DNA of 64,000 nucleotides, taken from contig NC_053149.1 in the NCBI RefSeq assembly GCF_016808335.1, forward strand, positions 15,861,714 through 15,925,713, in the 5' to 3' direction. The position numbers and the translations under genes are program-made. The notes under the pieces are model-generated. The model ran no database searches, was not told the origin of the DNA, and saw nothing but the letters and a program-made list of their open reading frames with translations. Every line of letters begins with the position of its first letter. Position 1 is the first letter of the stretch. Shown here in pieces: positions 54,746 to 64,000 of this stretch. Source of the stretch: Panicum virgatum (taxonomy: Eukaryota > Streptophyta > Magnoliopsida > Poales > Poaceae).

Positions 54746-57270
54746 AATGAAGTGAGCAACCTTCGTCAGACGATCCACTACTACCCAAATGGAGTTGTAC
54801 CCTTTCTGAGTACGAGGCAATCCAACAATGAAGTCCATAGTGATCTCCTCCCATTTCCACTCCGGAATCTTCAAAGGCTGTAACAGACCAGCTGGCCTCT
54901 GATGCTCAGCCTTGACACGCTGACAGGTGTCACAAATAGCCACGTACTCTGCCACTGAACGCTTCATCCCATACCACCAGAAACGTTCCTTCAGATCATA
55001 GTACATCTTCGTGCTGCCCGGATGAATAGAGTAAGCTGTATCATGGGCCTCACTCAGAATCAACTTCCGGAGATCCTTCACATCTAGCACGCAGATCCGG
55101 TTCTTGTACCACAGGGTACCCCGATCATCCTCTCTGAAATGAGGAGCCTTGCCCTTCTTGAGCAACTCACGAATCTCCTGCAGCTTCTCATCATCTTTCT
55201 GATGCTGCCTGATCTCTGACCCTAGAGTCGGTACTGCCTCAAATGCTGCACTGGAGGTATGATGCAAGAAGCCCAGACTCAACTGCTCGAACTCCTCGCA
55301 TAACTCTGGAGGCATCTGGAAAGCTACGGCCATGTTGACATAACTTCTTCTACTCAGAGCATCTGCTACAACATTGGCCTTGCCCGGATGATAGTGAATC
55401 TCCAGATCATAATCCTTGACCAACTCTAGCCATCTCCTCTGCCACATGTTCAGCTCATTCTGTGTGAAAATATACTTGAGGCTCTTGTGATCAGTGTAGA
55501 TATCACACCGCTGCCCATACAAGTAATGCCTCCAAATCTTCAGAGCATGCACAACTGCGGCTAACTCAAGATCATGGGTAGGATAGTTCAGCTCATGTCG
55601 GCGTAGCTGCCGTGAAGCATAAGCAATCACTCTGCCCTCCTGCATCAGAACACACCCTAGACCATCCTTCGAAGCATCACAATACACCGTGAACCTCTTC
55701 GTCTGGTCTGGCAGAGTCAGGACTGGCGCCGTAGTCAACCTCTTCTTCAGCTCATCAAAGGCCCTCTGACGCTCATCAGTCCATACGAAAGCCACATTTT
55801 TCTCCAGCAAAGAAGTCAAAGGCTTCACGATCTTGGAGAAATTCTCAATAAATCTCCGATAATATCCAGCTAAGCCCAAGAATGACCTGACTTCCTTTAC
55901 TGTCTGCGGTATCTCCCACTCTAGCACATCCTTCACCTTGCTCGGATCAACAGGAATGCCTCCCTGTGAGATAACATGACCGAGGAATGGAACCTCGTCA
56001 ATCCAGAACTCGCACTTGCTGAACTTAGCATACAGCTGATGCTCTCTCAATCTCTGCAACACGAGCCTCTGATGCTCTTCATGCTCTTCCTCTGTCTTGG
56101 AGAAGATCAGAATATCATCAATGAAAATCACCACGAAGACATCCAGATAATCCATGAAGACCATGTTCATCAGATGCATGAAGTAAACCGGGGCATTAGT
56201 CAAGCCGAAGGACATGATCGTGTACTCATATAGCCCGTACTTGCATGTGAATGCCATCTTCGAAATATCCCCAGGACGGATCCTCAGCTGAAAATAACCC
56301 GAACGAAGATCAATCTTCGAGAATATACGAGCACCTCGAAGCAGATCGAAGAGATCCTCAATACGGGGCAGTGGATGCTTGTTCTTGATAGTGACTGCAT
56401 TCAGCTCCCGATAATCGACACACATCCTCTTCGAGCCATCCTTCTTATCTACCAGCAATAATGGAAAAGCCCAAGGAGAGAAGCTGCGACGGATATAGCC
56501 CTTGGCTAGCAACTCATCAATAGTCTTCTTGACTTCTTCATGCTCTATAGGTGCCATATGGTAGGGCCGCTTTGCAATAGGAGCTGTGCCAGGCAAGAGA
56601 TCAATACAAAACTCAATGGCGCGTTCAGGCGGCATACCTGGCAGATCATCCGGAAAGACATCCGGGAATTCAGACACCACGCGAATACCGTCCGTGGGTC
56701 TAGCCTCCATCTGATGAAGAAATCCAGAAGGCTCTGAAGCACTGACTGTCACCTCTTGGCCATCAGATGCTGACAAGTGAACTGTCCGCTGGGCACAATC
56801 AATACGGACTCCCCATCTGGTAAGTGTCTCCATGCCCAATATCACATCTATCCCCGAGGAGTCAATAACTATCAAGCCAGTGCGGAATTCTACCCCCTTT
56901 ATGACAATACTAACTCTGGAGCATATAGAACATGTACGAATCTGACCCCCAGGTGAGGTAACTACCATAGCTGTCCTCATACAAGAAACCCGTATACCAT
57001 GCTGCTCGGCAAATGACTTGGAAACGAAAGAATGAGTAGCACCGGTATCGAAAAGCACTGTAGCGGGGTGAGAGTTGACCATGAACGTACCAATAACCAC
57101 GTTGGGAGCCTCGGCCGCTGACTCGGCCGTCACGTGGTTCACTCGACCCTGTGCTGGCGCCCTGGGCTGAGCTGGGCGCCCCTGCTGTCCCGCCTGCGCC
57201 TTCCGGGGGCAAGTGTTGGCGTAGTGCCCCGGCTGGCCGCAGTGATAGCAGACGTGTGCAAGTGTCGAAG
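54512..57270 (-). CDS. RT5 gag zinc knuckle, protease, RT, RNase H and integrase N-terminus
   Basis: Open from just after a TAG at 57271-57273 to a stop at 54512. The first part holds the CCHC knuckle [14 protein letters not shown] (about 57250-57209). From the internal Met at 57142 there are 876 codons: protease with [10 protein letters not shown] (D32-T33-G34) and [11 protein letters not shown] with [31 protein letters not shown] and [13 protein letters not shown] (near residue 345); RNase H with [14 protein letters not shown] and [14 protein letters not shown]; then the integrase H-H-C-C ([30 protein letters not shown]) and first core Asp (VVVDRLTK). The last 80 or so residues are out of frame because of one missing base. 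All key residues up to there are kept. Confidence 0.95.
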
Positions 57271-57271
57271 C

Positions 57272-58355
57272 CTACTGTCCGGTAGGAGCTGCCGGACGTG
57301 GAGCCTGAGGTGCTGGCGGAGCTGGTGGAGCACGAGCCGGAGGTGCCGGTAACCTCGGGCCCTGACCTGCCTGCTGCTGTCGAGGCGGGTACTGCTGCGG
57401 GGGCCTCTGCTGGTACTGCTGAGGAGGCCGGTACTGCTGCTGGTACTGCTGAGGCTGCTGGAGGCGTGGACGAGTGTTGCTGCCGGAAGCAACGTGGACA
57501 ATCTTCCTCTTCTTGTCCTCCATCTCCAAGTGCTTGCGCTCAGTGTTGAGCGCGCTGTCAACCAGATGGTTGAAGTCATCGAAGCGGAGGTTGAGCAGCG
57601 CGTACTGGAGGTAGTCCTCAAGGCCCTCCGTGAAGTGCTCCTGCTTCTTGCGGTCATCCGCAACATCGGTAGGGGCGTAGCGAGCAAGCTGCAGAAAGCG
57701 ATCACAATACTCCGTGACCGACATAGTCCCCTGAAGTGATAAAGACAGATAGATATCGAAAGATTAACTCAAGATTCACAAGGATAGAACAAGGGGCATT
57801 AGCTCAAAAGAAACCGCTGAATGATTATATTTAAGATTACCTGCTTCAGTGCAAGGAACTCCTTCTGCTTCATCTTCATAACGCCCGCGGGGACGTTGTG
57901 GTTGCGAACCACTCTCGGAACTGGAGCCAAGTGAGAGACTCGCGGTCATGAACTGGGTGGGACTCCCACCAGTCCAAAGCTGCCCCTCGCAGCTGTCCTG
58001 CTGCATACAAGACGCGCTCACGATCATCGCACTGGGCGATGTCCAGCTGACGCTCCACTGCACGGAGCCAGTCGTCAGCCTGAAGAGGGTCGGACGTGTG
58101 AGAGAACGTCGGCGGGTGACCCCTCAGGAACTCAGCACGCCTGTCGCAAGGCTGCGGCGGTGGAGGAGGCGGAGGCTGAGTGTGAGCCTGCTGAAGAGCC
58201 TGAACAGTGTTGTTCAGGGTGGCCATCATCTGCATCTGGAGCTGGAAGTACTGCTCCGGAGTCAAAGGTGGAGGCATCGGGATCCCGGTCCCCTGGGTGT
58301 TCTGACCCTGGTTGTTCTGCCCCTGCTGGTCAGAACCACGCCTGGTGTTCACCAT
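57272..58355 (-). CDS. RT5 gag, two exons around an apparent 110-bp intron
   Basis: Exon 1 runs from the ATG at 58355 (MVNTRRGSDQQGQNNQGQNT) to 57841 and covers FLRGHPPTFSHTSDPLQADD, AAGQLRGAALDWWESHP and QFREWF. A missing base near 57898 shifts the end of this frame. The expected sense then reads to CTGAAGCAG at 57841. The gap 57840-57731 starts GTAATC and ends ATCACTTCAG. Exon 2 (57730-57274) continues GTMSVTEYCDRFLQLARYAP and a Pro/Gln-rich tail, and stops at a TAG (57271-57273) just before the zinc knuckle. RT4's gag is continuous at the equivalent site. Confidence 0.82.
57731..57840 (-). other. Apparent spliceosomal intron in RT5 gag
   Basis: CAG|GTAATC donor, T-rich body, TTATCACTTCAG|GGG acceptor, 110 bases, AT-rich compared with its flanks. 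Removing it joins phase-0 codons at a site where RT4 gag reads continuously (LQQGSMSV there, LKQ-GTMSV here). Confidence 0.72.
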
Positions 58356-58910
58356 CTGTTTTTTTGGACAAAAGATTTAACGAGTAAGGATATTGCAGGA
58401 ATAAATTCAGATGGATATGACAACTCCTTGCGGAAAAAAGACTCAGATCTGATAAAGTAGACAGGATAGAGTGGACTGTTTTACCCCCAACGATCTAATC
58501 CATTTTATTAATTAGTTAACTTAACATAAGAGTGATTTTCTTTAAACAAATTTAAGCTACTAAGCTATGCAATCATTCAAAAATCCAAACCAAACATGTA
58601 ACATAATAACAAGCAAGCAATTTCCACAACTTAGCCGAGTTTAGCAAAAAGACTCGACTAACACAACGCGTCGCAGAACGTGCTATCGTATTATTATATA
58701 AGGGTCACCTAGCTTACTCATGGTGGTCAGACGACTGATTCAGGCTGGTCTACGAAAACTATTCTTCAGAGAGAGAAATCAAGGCAAGACGGGTAAAAAG
58801 TCATAGAAGTCAAGGGGTATAATAGTAAAATAGTTTCAGCAGACAAGGATTGGAGAGAAGAAGTCCTAAAACTCGACCAGTTCTATCTAGGCTTCGTCCT
58901 ACAGTCGATA
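58356..58910 (-). other. RT5 5' leader
   Basis: About 555 bases of AT-rich sequence between primer site and gag ATG, with no supported ORF; it should hold the packaging signal. Confidence 0.6.
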
Positions 58911-58924
58911 TGGCTCTGATACCA
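58911..58924 (-). promoter_or_regulatory. RT5 primer binding site (initiator Met tRNA)
   Basis: On the minus strand TGGTATCAGAGCCA, three bases after the LTR end. This is the standard plant initiator-Met primer site. Confidence 0.92.
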
Positions 58925-60185
58925 CTCTGTAACACCCGGTTTATAAAAGGACATAAACCGAGCAATCATGTACGTGCCAGGATCAAGTCACACGTATATA
59001 CAACAGAATGAACAGTATATCATAGCACATATCACGAATAAGACATAATAAATCGAAATACGAATGTTATTTATTACATTAATGACAAAAATGTCTGATA
59101 CAGCGGAAGCGAAGTACAAATACGATAAAAGCTCTCCGAAGCTGATCAGGGCGCCACAGGGACGTCGACTGGGAGACGAACACCTAGAAGTCCTCGTAGT
59201 CCTGGTAGTGCTGGACGAACTCCCTCGTGTCGGCAGGAACTGGGCAGCAGTAGCGTAGCCAAGAGGAAAAAGTAGAGAAGAGGCAAGAGTGAGTACACCA
59301 CTTGTACTCAACAAGTATAACACAAACTATGAGGCTCTAAGGTTGGCTGACTCAACTGCATTAGCTTTTAAGTGTTGGCAAGATTTTATTAAAGCTATTT
59401 ACTACGAGTTGATGATTTACCATTAACCCCGTTACATAGTAATTAGTCAAATTTAATCATGATACTACTGAGAACCAAACCGAAACCAAGCCACCAAGGT
59501 AACCCCGAGAGGCACCTCCCTCGTCGGAAGGAGACAACCCCACTAATCAAAAGGAGGATCTGGGCCGCTCATAACCGTGAGCACGGCTAGTATACCAGTT
59601 TTACACTCTACAGAGGTTGCACATCTTTACCCACAAGTCGTGAGCTACGCCAGTTGTTCATCACACTTCCTTAGGTGAGATGACTAGCGACTCACTACGA
59701 GGCCTTTACAAAGAATCTCGTTGGTAGGGAGTAACCGCGAGGGTGGATCGGCGACTATGGAGCAGGTCTAGTGGGCGTCAAGACACGAAGCACAGACGAG
59801 GCCACTCAGCACGAGGGCCATAGAAGCTTACCGCCCCTGCCCCGCAGGTAAGTTACTCCAAACCAAAAAGATCTAATTATTATGCCAAGTCTATCCCATT
59901 CTAGCCTTGTGGTAGCGCTGTTGTCCCAGGTTGTCGCTTTATGAACTGGTCCTTATGGAGAGTGACCAACCAAGCACTAAACACTGTGCTGGCCCCCTAA
60001 ACCATGTTTCTACAAAAACCATATTTTAACGAGACGTGAGCCACCCAAGCACGAAGCACAGAGGGCCACTCTCAGAATTAAGTTCAAGTAAACCATTAAT
60101 CAAATTAATTTAAAAAGGACCAGACTGTGTTATAGCGCAGCAACCTAGCACAACTAACCAAAATGCAACCCAAAGGTATATATAA

Positions 60186-60318
60186 GGGAAAATTTGATTC
60201 GTGCCACCACAACTCCGTGAAATTGGGTGTCACGTTCAAAATCATGCCACTCAATGGCATAGATTTCAACATGAAATCCAACTTCAAGAAATTGTAGTGG
60301 CATGGATCAAAATGACCC
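60186..60318. mobile_element. Mutator-type MITE (133 bp) in RT5 5' LTR only
   Basis: Inverted ends GGGAAAATTTGATTCGTGCC and, reversed, GGGTCATTTTGATCCATGCC extend about 27 bp. A perfect 9-bp duplication TATATATAA lies at 60177-60185 and 60319-60327. The 3' LTR has a single TATATATAA at the matching place (about 52174-52182). Confidence 0.93.
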
Positions 60319-61197
60319 TATATATAAAGGATATAAAGTGGCTAGGACAGTCCTTATAGGCATACAGTATTAAAATGCAGTATGTAAATGTATTTAAAAG
60401 TGATGGGTTGTTCATGTTATACCTTCCTCGTACTGCTCTGGCTGCTACTCAAACTGCTCCGAAGACGGCTGCTCCTGGTACTGGTACTGGGGCTCCTCAG
60501 ATGGATCAGCGTCTACTCACGAACACATGGCCAAAACAAAGCACAATAATAAGCATACAAGAAAACACTAACAAAAACTAAGAAACAGTACATCAATACA
60601 TAAAAACAGCACACTAAACTAGTCTAAAACTATTCTACGCGTTACAACAATCGCGTGGACATAAAGAACGCCTAAAACGGAGCTAAAACGCATATTCTAG
60701 GCCAAAAACAAGTTCTAGGGGCTTATCTGCGATAAAAACTAAGTTCCAGGGGGTTTTCTGCAAAAACCAAGGACTAAAACGTAAATAAAGATTAAACTCA
60801 GGGGCTAGCGCATAAAAACTCAAGGGTTGGACTGCGGGCGCTATTTCTAAAGAGCTCAGTGGCTTAAGTAAAAAAAAATAGGGCCAAACCGTAATTACTT
60901 TTCTATACAGCTGGACCGCGGGTTGATACTAACAAAAGTCAGGGGCTCTTATGCAAAAATGACAGGCAAACCGGTATCCACGCACGTGGACTGCCAGATC
61001 TCGATCTAAAGGCTCAGATTCAATGGCTTCCAAATCTATCGCGTGCGTCCGAATCAAATCGGACGGTCCTGGGGCTTTGGGCGCGCGGGGCGGCGGCGCG
61101 CTACCGCCGGCGACTCTGTTCGCGGCGGCGCGGCGCTAGGCTCGCCGGAGATCATCGAATCCGACGCTCCGGTGCTCGGTTTGGCATGCGGTTTGGC

Positions 61198-61863
61198 CGG
61201 GGAGGGTCTACGCGGGGCGCGTGATCCACTGGTGGGCTCTACGAGGCGTGACGGGGACCGGACGTGGCTGCGCGACGGTGGGGGCGGCTCGGCGCGGCGA
61301 GATCTCGCCGGCGCAACCCATTTGGGGCCTACAGGGGCTATGGCCTACCTAAACTAGCGCCCAAGCGACAAAGGGGGCGAGCTGGTGCTTACAGAGGCCT
61401 CGGGGCGGTCGATGTCGAGGTGCAGGCGAGCCGACGGTGAGGATTGGCGGCGGAGCTGGGCGGAGCTCGCGGACGAGGTCGCGGGATTAGAGCTCCGGCC
61501 TGATGCTTCCCTGGGTTCGATTCCTGGCGGTCCTGAGCAAAGGACACAGGGGTAAGGGGGGCTCTGGGTCGCCGGCGGCGAAGAATTAGGGCGGCGGAGG
61601 TTACCTGCAGCGGCGCAGAGATCCCCTGGCGCGGCGGAGCAGGGCGAGGCGCGGCGTGGTTTGGCTATTGGGGTGATGGATGGGGTACGGGAGGGAGCCA
61701 GGGTGCGTTTAAGAAGGGCGTGCGGGGATTTGGGCGTGCGTGCCCGTGCGTGATTCCGGTGAGGATCGCGGCGGTTGTTACCGTGCGGGGGAAACGGATC
61801 TCGTCCCATGATTTGGGACGAACCGAGCTCGGGAGAAACTTCCAGAAGGGGTGCGCGGCTGGC
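61198..61863 (-). other. 666-bp block present in RT5 5' LTR, absent from 3' LTR
   Basis: It is bounded by GCGGTTTGGC (ending 61197) and GCGGCTGGC (ending 61863). The 3' LTR has only one such sequence joining the same flanks. Short direct repeats at the ends favour a deletion in the 3' LTR. A 151-codon GC-rich minus-strand frame inside has no recognised domain. Confidence 0.85.
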
Positions 61864-62558
61864 GAGTGGCCCTGCGAAGCCCGAGATGGCCCACGGGGCA
61901 GCGAGGCGCGGCGCGGGCGGAGCAGAGTCCGGCGAGGAAAGGGCCGGGGAAGAGGAAAGAGCTGACAGCGGGCCCGGGTGCTCAGCGAGAGCGACGCGCG
62001 CGGGCGTGGGAGAGGCGACTGACGCGCGGGCCCTGTTGGCAGGCGGGTGAGCGGGCTGCTGCGCGAGCGGGGCAGGCCGCGGCGTGGGCCGTGCGAGAGT
62101 GGAGCGCGGGGCGCTGGCTTTCTGGGCTGGTCGCGGTGAAGAGAAGGTGGCCTGGCGCTGGGCCTAGCGTAGTGGAGGGAACGGACCTCTGCGGGCTGGG
62201 CCAGAGAAGGTGGTGGGCCGGGGTGGAGAGAGGAAAACAGCGGACCGGGCTGGGCCCAGGTCGAGGGTTGGGTTGGATCTAGTTTGCCTTCTCTATTCCA
62301 TTTTTTTTCTTCTTTTCTATTTCTAACTCAAACAAAGTTTGAATTCAAATAAAAATTTGAATTCAAACCACACTCAAACAATTAAAGCTATGCACCAGCA
62401 TGAATGCAACACAAAAAATTTAAACCTATGATAAATTTTAATTACTTAAGGAACAAAATTTTAGATTAAATGCAAGTCATACACAATAAACCTTAGAAAA
62501 TTAAATAAAGCCAATTAAATTTTTTATAAAATGCTGAAATTTAAATTAGGGTGTTACA

Positions 62559-62563
62559 ATGGC
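62559..62563. repeat. Target-site duplication of RT5, right copy (ATGGC)
   Basis: Matches 50920-50924. Confidence 0.95.
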
Positions 62564-62942
62564 GGCGCCGTTCCAAGCTTCTCATTTGAGCTTCCCAAAC
62601 TGGGGTTCTGATGGCCGGCGAAAAGAACCTCATTGGTGTGGGGGCGAGGTGTCTTTCGAAAATCCGGCACAGGTAACGGAGTGCTTTCCTGACGGCTAAG
62701 GGATAGGTGTCCTGTTGCCTAAACCCTGTAGCGGTCACTCGCCATGGCTGGATGTCGGGGTAGCGGTCACTTCTGGCGATGACTATGATCGCCCTGCAGC
62801 GGAGTGTGCCATGATGCTCGTACTCTCTGCTGTAGTACCTTGGGCGTTCCGTGATGCCAAGGCTTTCCAGGGCATTGATCAAGAGGCTGGGGAAACCAGG
62901 TGCAGCTTGGCAGTCGCCCTGGGTCCATCCTTCCTCAGCCAT
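62564..62942 (-). pseudogene. RT4 accessory ORF copy 2, N-terminal globular domain
   Basis: It starts ATGGCTGAGG directly after a TTTGTTTTCAG acceptor-like sequence. About 126 codons: MAEEGWTQGDC, SREYEHHGTLRCRAIIVIAR, RYPDIQPWRVTATGFRQQDT, VRKALRYLCRIFERHL, TPMRFFSP. RT5 interrupts it after MRSLERRR; the frame resumes without loss at 50919. It is clearly paralogous to copy 1. No known family recognised. Confidence 0.75.
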
Positions 62943-63091
62943 CTGAAAACAAAGATAGGGTGAAGAACTTGCATAATTATTTGAGGTACACAAAGGGAGT
63001 AGATGATATTTATTATTGCAACATGGTGGGATACAGACTTTATGGGTACACAATTATTAGAGCAGAGGTTCTAGCTTAGGGGCTACTCCTA
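62943..63091 (-). other. Spacer between RT4 accessory ORFs
   Basis: About 150 AT-leaning bases ending in a branch/acceptor-like TTTGTTTTCAG before copy 2, consistent with an intron end. Confidence 0.45.
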
Positions 63092-63960
63092 TCATGGGAA
63101 CTCTTCCTCGATCCTAAGAGGGCGCTTCTTCTGTGGAAGATACTGATCCATCGCGTCATCTTCGGTCTGAGTAGCTTTATCCCAGTGGGTTTCTTCGGGT
63201 TCTTCTTTTTCTGTCTGAGTACCTACATCCCAATGGGTTTCCATGGGTTCTTCTTCTTCTTCCTCTATCCATCCACCTATTCCTCTGCGAGCCTCGTACT
63301 CTCGCATTCGGGCTTGGAGAGCGGCTAGGGAATTCTCGACGTGTGTGGCTCTTGCCTGTTGTTCTTCCAGTTCTGCCTCTCTTTCTTGCATTTGGACTTG
63401 GAGAGCGGCTAGGGAATATTCGGCGTGTACAGCTCTTGTCCGTTGTTCATCAAGCTCTTGGGTTGCCTTCTCTGCTCTGTGGACTTGTTGCTTTAGTTTC
63501 GCCGCTTGTTCGTGGTAGAGCTCATCCAGGCTGGTGAGATAGATGGATGGGTGAGAGACCGTGTCTTCTAGGTCTTCTTCTTCTCTTCCAAGTCCTCTCA
63601 TCCGGGCAATCCATGTGCGTTCTCTTCCTTCAGTCGGCGGGAAAAACCCCATAGGAGTCCGCTGGAGGTGATGCCTGTAGATCACGCGTAGACGTCGCAG
63701 GGCTTTACGGGCGGTTTTTCGATAGGTGTCCGGGAAGCGAAAACCAGTGGTGGAGATGAACCAAGGGTCCACATCTGGGTAGCGGGTGCTCCTTGCCACG
63801 AAGATCATCAGGTCGCACCGAAGAGTGCCCTTAGAGTCGTACTCCCGGTAGAGAAACTCTGGTGGGTCCACAACTCCGATGCGTTCCAGGCTGAGTATCA
63901 ACAACTTAGGAAGGCTGGGCTCTGCGTGACAGATTTCGCCGATCCATCCATTATCAGCCA
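63092..63960 (-). CDS. RT4 accessory ORF copy 1: uncharacterised globular domain plus coiled coil
   Basis: 289 codons from the ATG at 63960, which follows an acceptor-like CCATGTTCCAG; an in-frame ATG lies three codons upstream (63969). Residues about 1-120 form a globular domain (LYREYDSKGTLRCDLMIFVA, RYPDVDPWFISTTGFRFPDT, ARKALRRLRVIYRHHLQRTP, MGFFPP). About 140-230 is a coiled coil containing a 28-residue tandem duplication (AEYSLAALQVQM and VENSLAALQARM). About 235-289 is acidic with two TQTE motifs (ETHWDVGTQTE and ETHWDKATQTE), ending KRPLRIEEEFP. Intact. I recall similar unnamed grass proteins but know no function; structural or regulatory partner of gag is only a guess. Confidence 0.72.
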
Positions 63961-64000
63961 TCTGGAACATGGCAAGAACCAGTGGTGAGTGTTTGGGTGA

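Larger units (their letters stand above)
50925..62558 (-). mobile_element. RT5: nearly intact Tekay-type chromovirus (11.6 kb) nested in RT4
   Basis: 5' LTR 58928-62558, initiator-Met primer site 58911-58924, gag with an intron-like gap, pol 57270-53787 with one frameshift, polypurine tract 53752-53767 and 3' LTR 50925-53750. Perfect ATGGC duplication. The LTRs differ by about 1.5-2 % over the first 1.1 kb (counted by eye), plus a 666-bp length difference and a MITE in the 5' LTR, so the insertion is young compared with RT3. Defects seen: a base missing in gag, a TAG before the zinc knuckle and a base missing in integrase. Confidence 0.95.
58928..62558 (-). repeat. RT5 5' LTR (3631 bp)
   Basis: TGTAACACCCGG to GGGTGTTACA. 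It is longer than the 3' LTR by a 666-bp block (61198-61863) and a 133-bp MITE with its duplication (60186-60327). Confidence 0.95.
40627..64000 (-). mobile_element. RT4: Tekay-type chromovirus with extra ORFs, 5' end outside window, interrupted by a solo LTR and RT5
   Basis: Minus-strand order: accessory ORF copy 1 (63960-63092), copy 2 (62942-62564 and 50919-50416), gag, zinc knuckle, protease, RT, RNase H, integrase, chromodomain, polypurine tract and 3' LTR (45535-40627). The chromodomain and gag type place it among Tekay/Del chromoviruses. RT5 (50925-62558) and a solo LTR (43625-45150) are inserted in it. RT4 itself cuts a MULE transposase; the left flank is GTATA (40622-40626). The 5' LTR is not in the window, so membership of the accessory ORFs is inferred from orientation, their nearness to gag and the seamless join once RT5 is discounted. 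Several in-frame stops. Confidence 0.85.

Noticed and set aside
61354..61809. 151-codon minus-strand frame in the extra block of RT5 5' LTR
   Set aside because: Pro/Ser/Arg-rich, no domain, and absent from the other LTR; treated as LTR sequence.
62541..63053. Start of accessory ORF 2 at an upstream ATG (63053)
   Set aside because: The preceding stretch (MCTHKVCIPP...) is unlike copy 1, and an AG acceptor-like site sits just before ATGGCTGAGG. The paralogous start was chosen.

Overview
The window is nuclear DNA of a grass (Poaceae; a panicoid is plausible but I cannot fix the species). The evidence is spliceosomal introns in two ordinary plant genes, Stowaway-type MITEs with CTCCCTCCG ends, Tat-lineage Ty3/gypsy elements with a second RNase H and an antisense ORF, and Tekay-type chromoviruses with initiator-Met primer sites. 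Roughly 80 % of it is nested transposable elements. The host genes sit in a short island at about 27.5-35 kb.

Left block (1-26.15 kb): three Tat-lineage gypsy elements. RT2 (plus strand, 6707 to about 26152) is the oldest and is broken. RT3 (plus, 8869-20251) sits inside RT2 with a perfect 5-bp target duplication (GCACC) and 416-bp LTRs. RT1 (minus, 1-6706, running off the left edge) is the same family as RT3 in opposite orientation and is also inserted in RT2. RT3 carries a hAT-type MITE in its reverse transcriptase, a five-copy tandem repeat downstream of pol, and an antisense ORF with the region found in plant gypsy antisense proteins. All polyproteins in this block are pseudogenised.

Gene island (26.2-36.6 kb): a three-exon mitochondrial-type P-class PPR gene (27932-32346, plus, 604 aa, At1g80270/PPR596-like) and, convergent with it, a seven-exon eIF6 gene (33159-34754, minus, 247 aa). 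Intron 2 of the PPR gene holds a 5'-truncated LINE with an 18-bp target duplication. Four MITEs lie in and around the two genes.

Right block (36.6-64 kb): a broken Mutator-like transposase gene (39392-40626) is interrupted by RT4, a minus-strand Tekay-type chromovirus that runs off the right edge. RT4's 3' LTR contains a solo copia-type LTR, and a second solo LTR of the same family, inverted, lies at 37177-38699. Upstream of its gag, RT4 has two tandem paralogous accessory ORFs, each a globular domain plus coiled coil. The second is split by RT5 (50925-62558, minus, TSD ATGGC), a younger and nearly intact chromovirus with 2.8/3.6-kb LTRs and an apparent spliceosomal intron inside gag.

The two strongest leads for something undescribed are the duplicated accessory ORF of RT4 and a chain of five hairpins kept at the same place in both solo LTRs. 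Next are the gag intron of RT5 and the repeated polypurine-tract-like motif in the 3' regions of the Tat elements.
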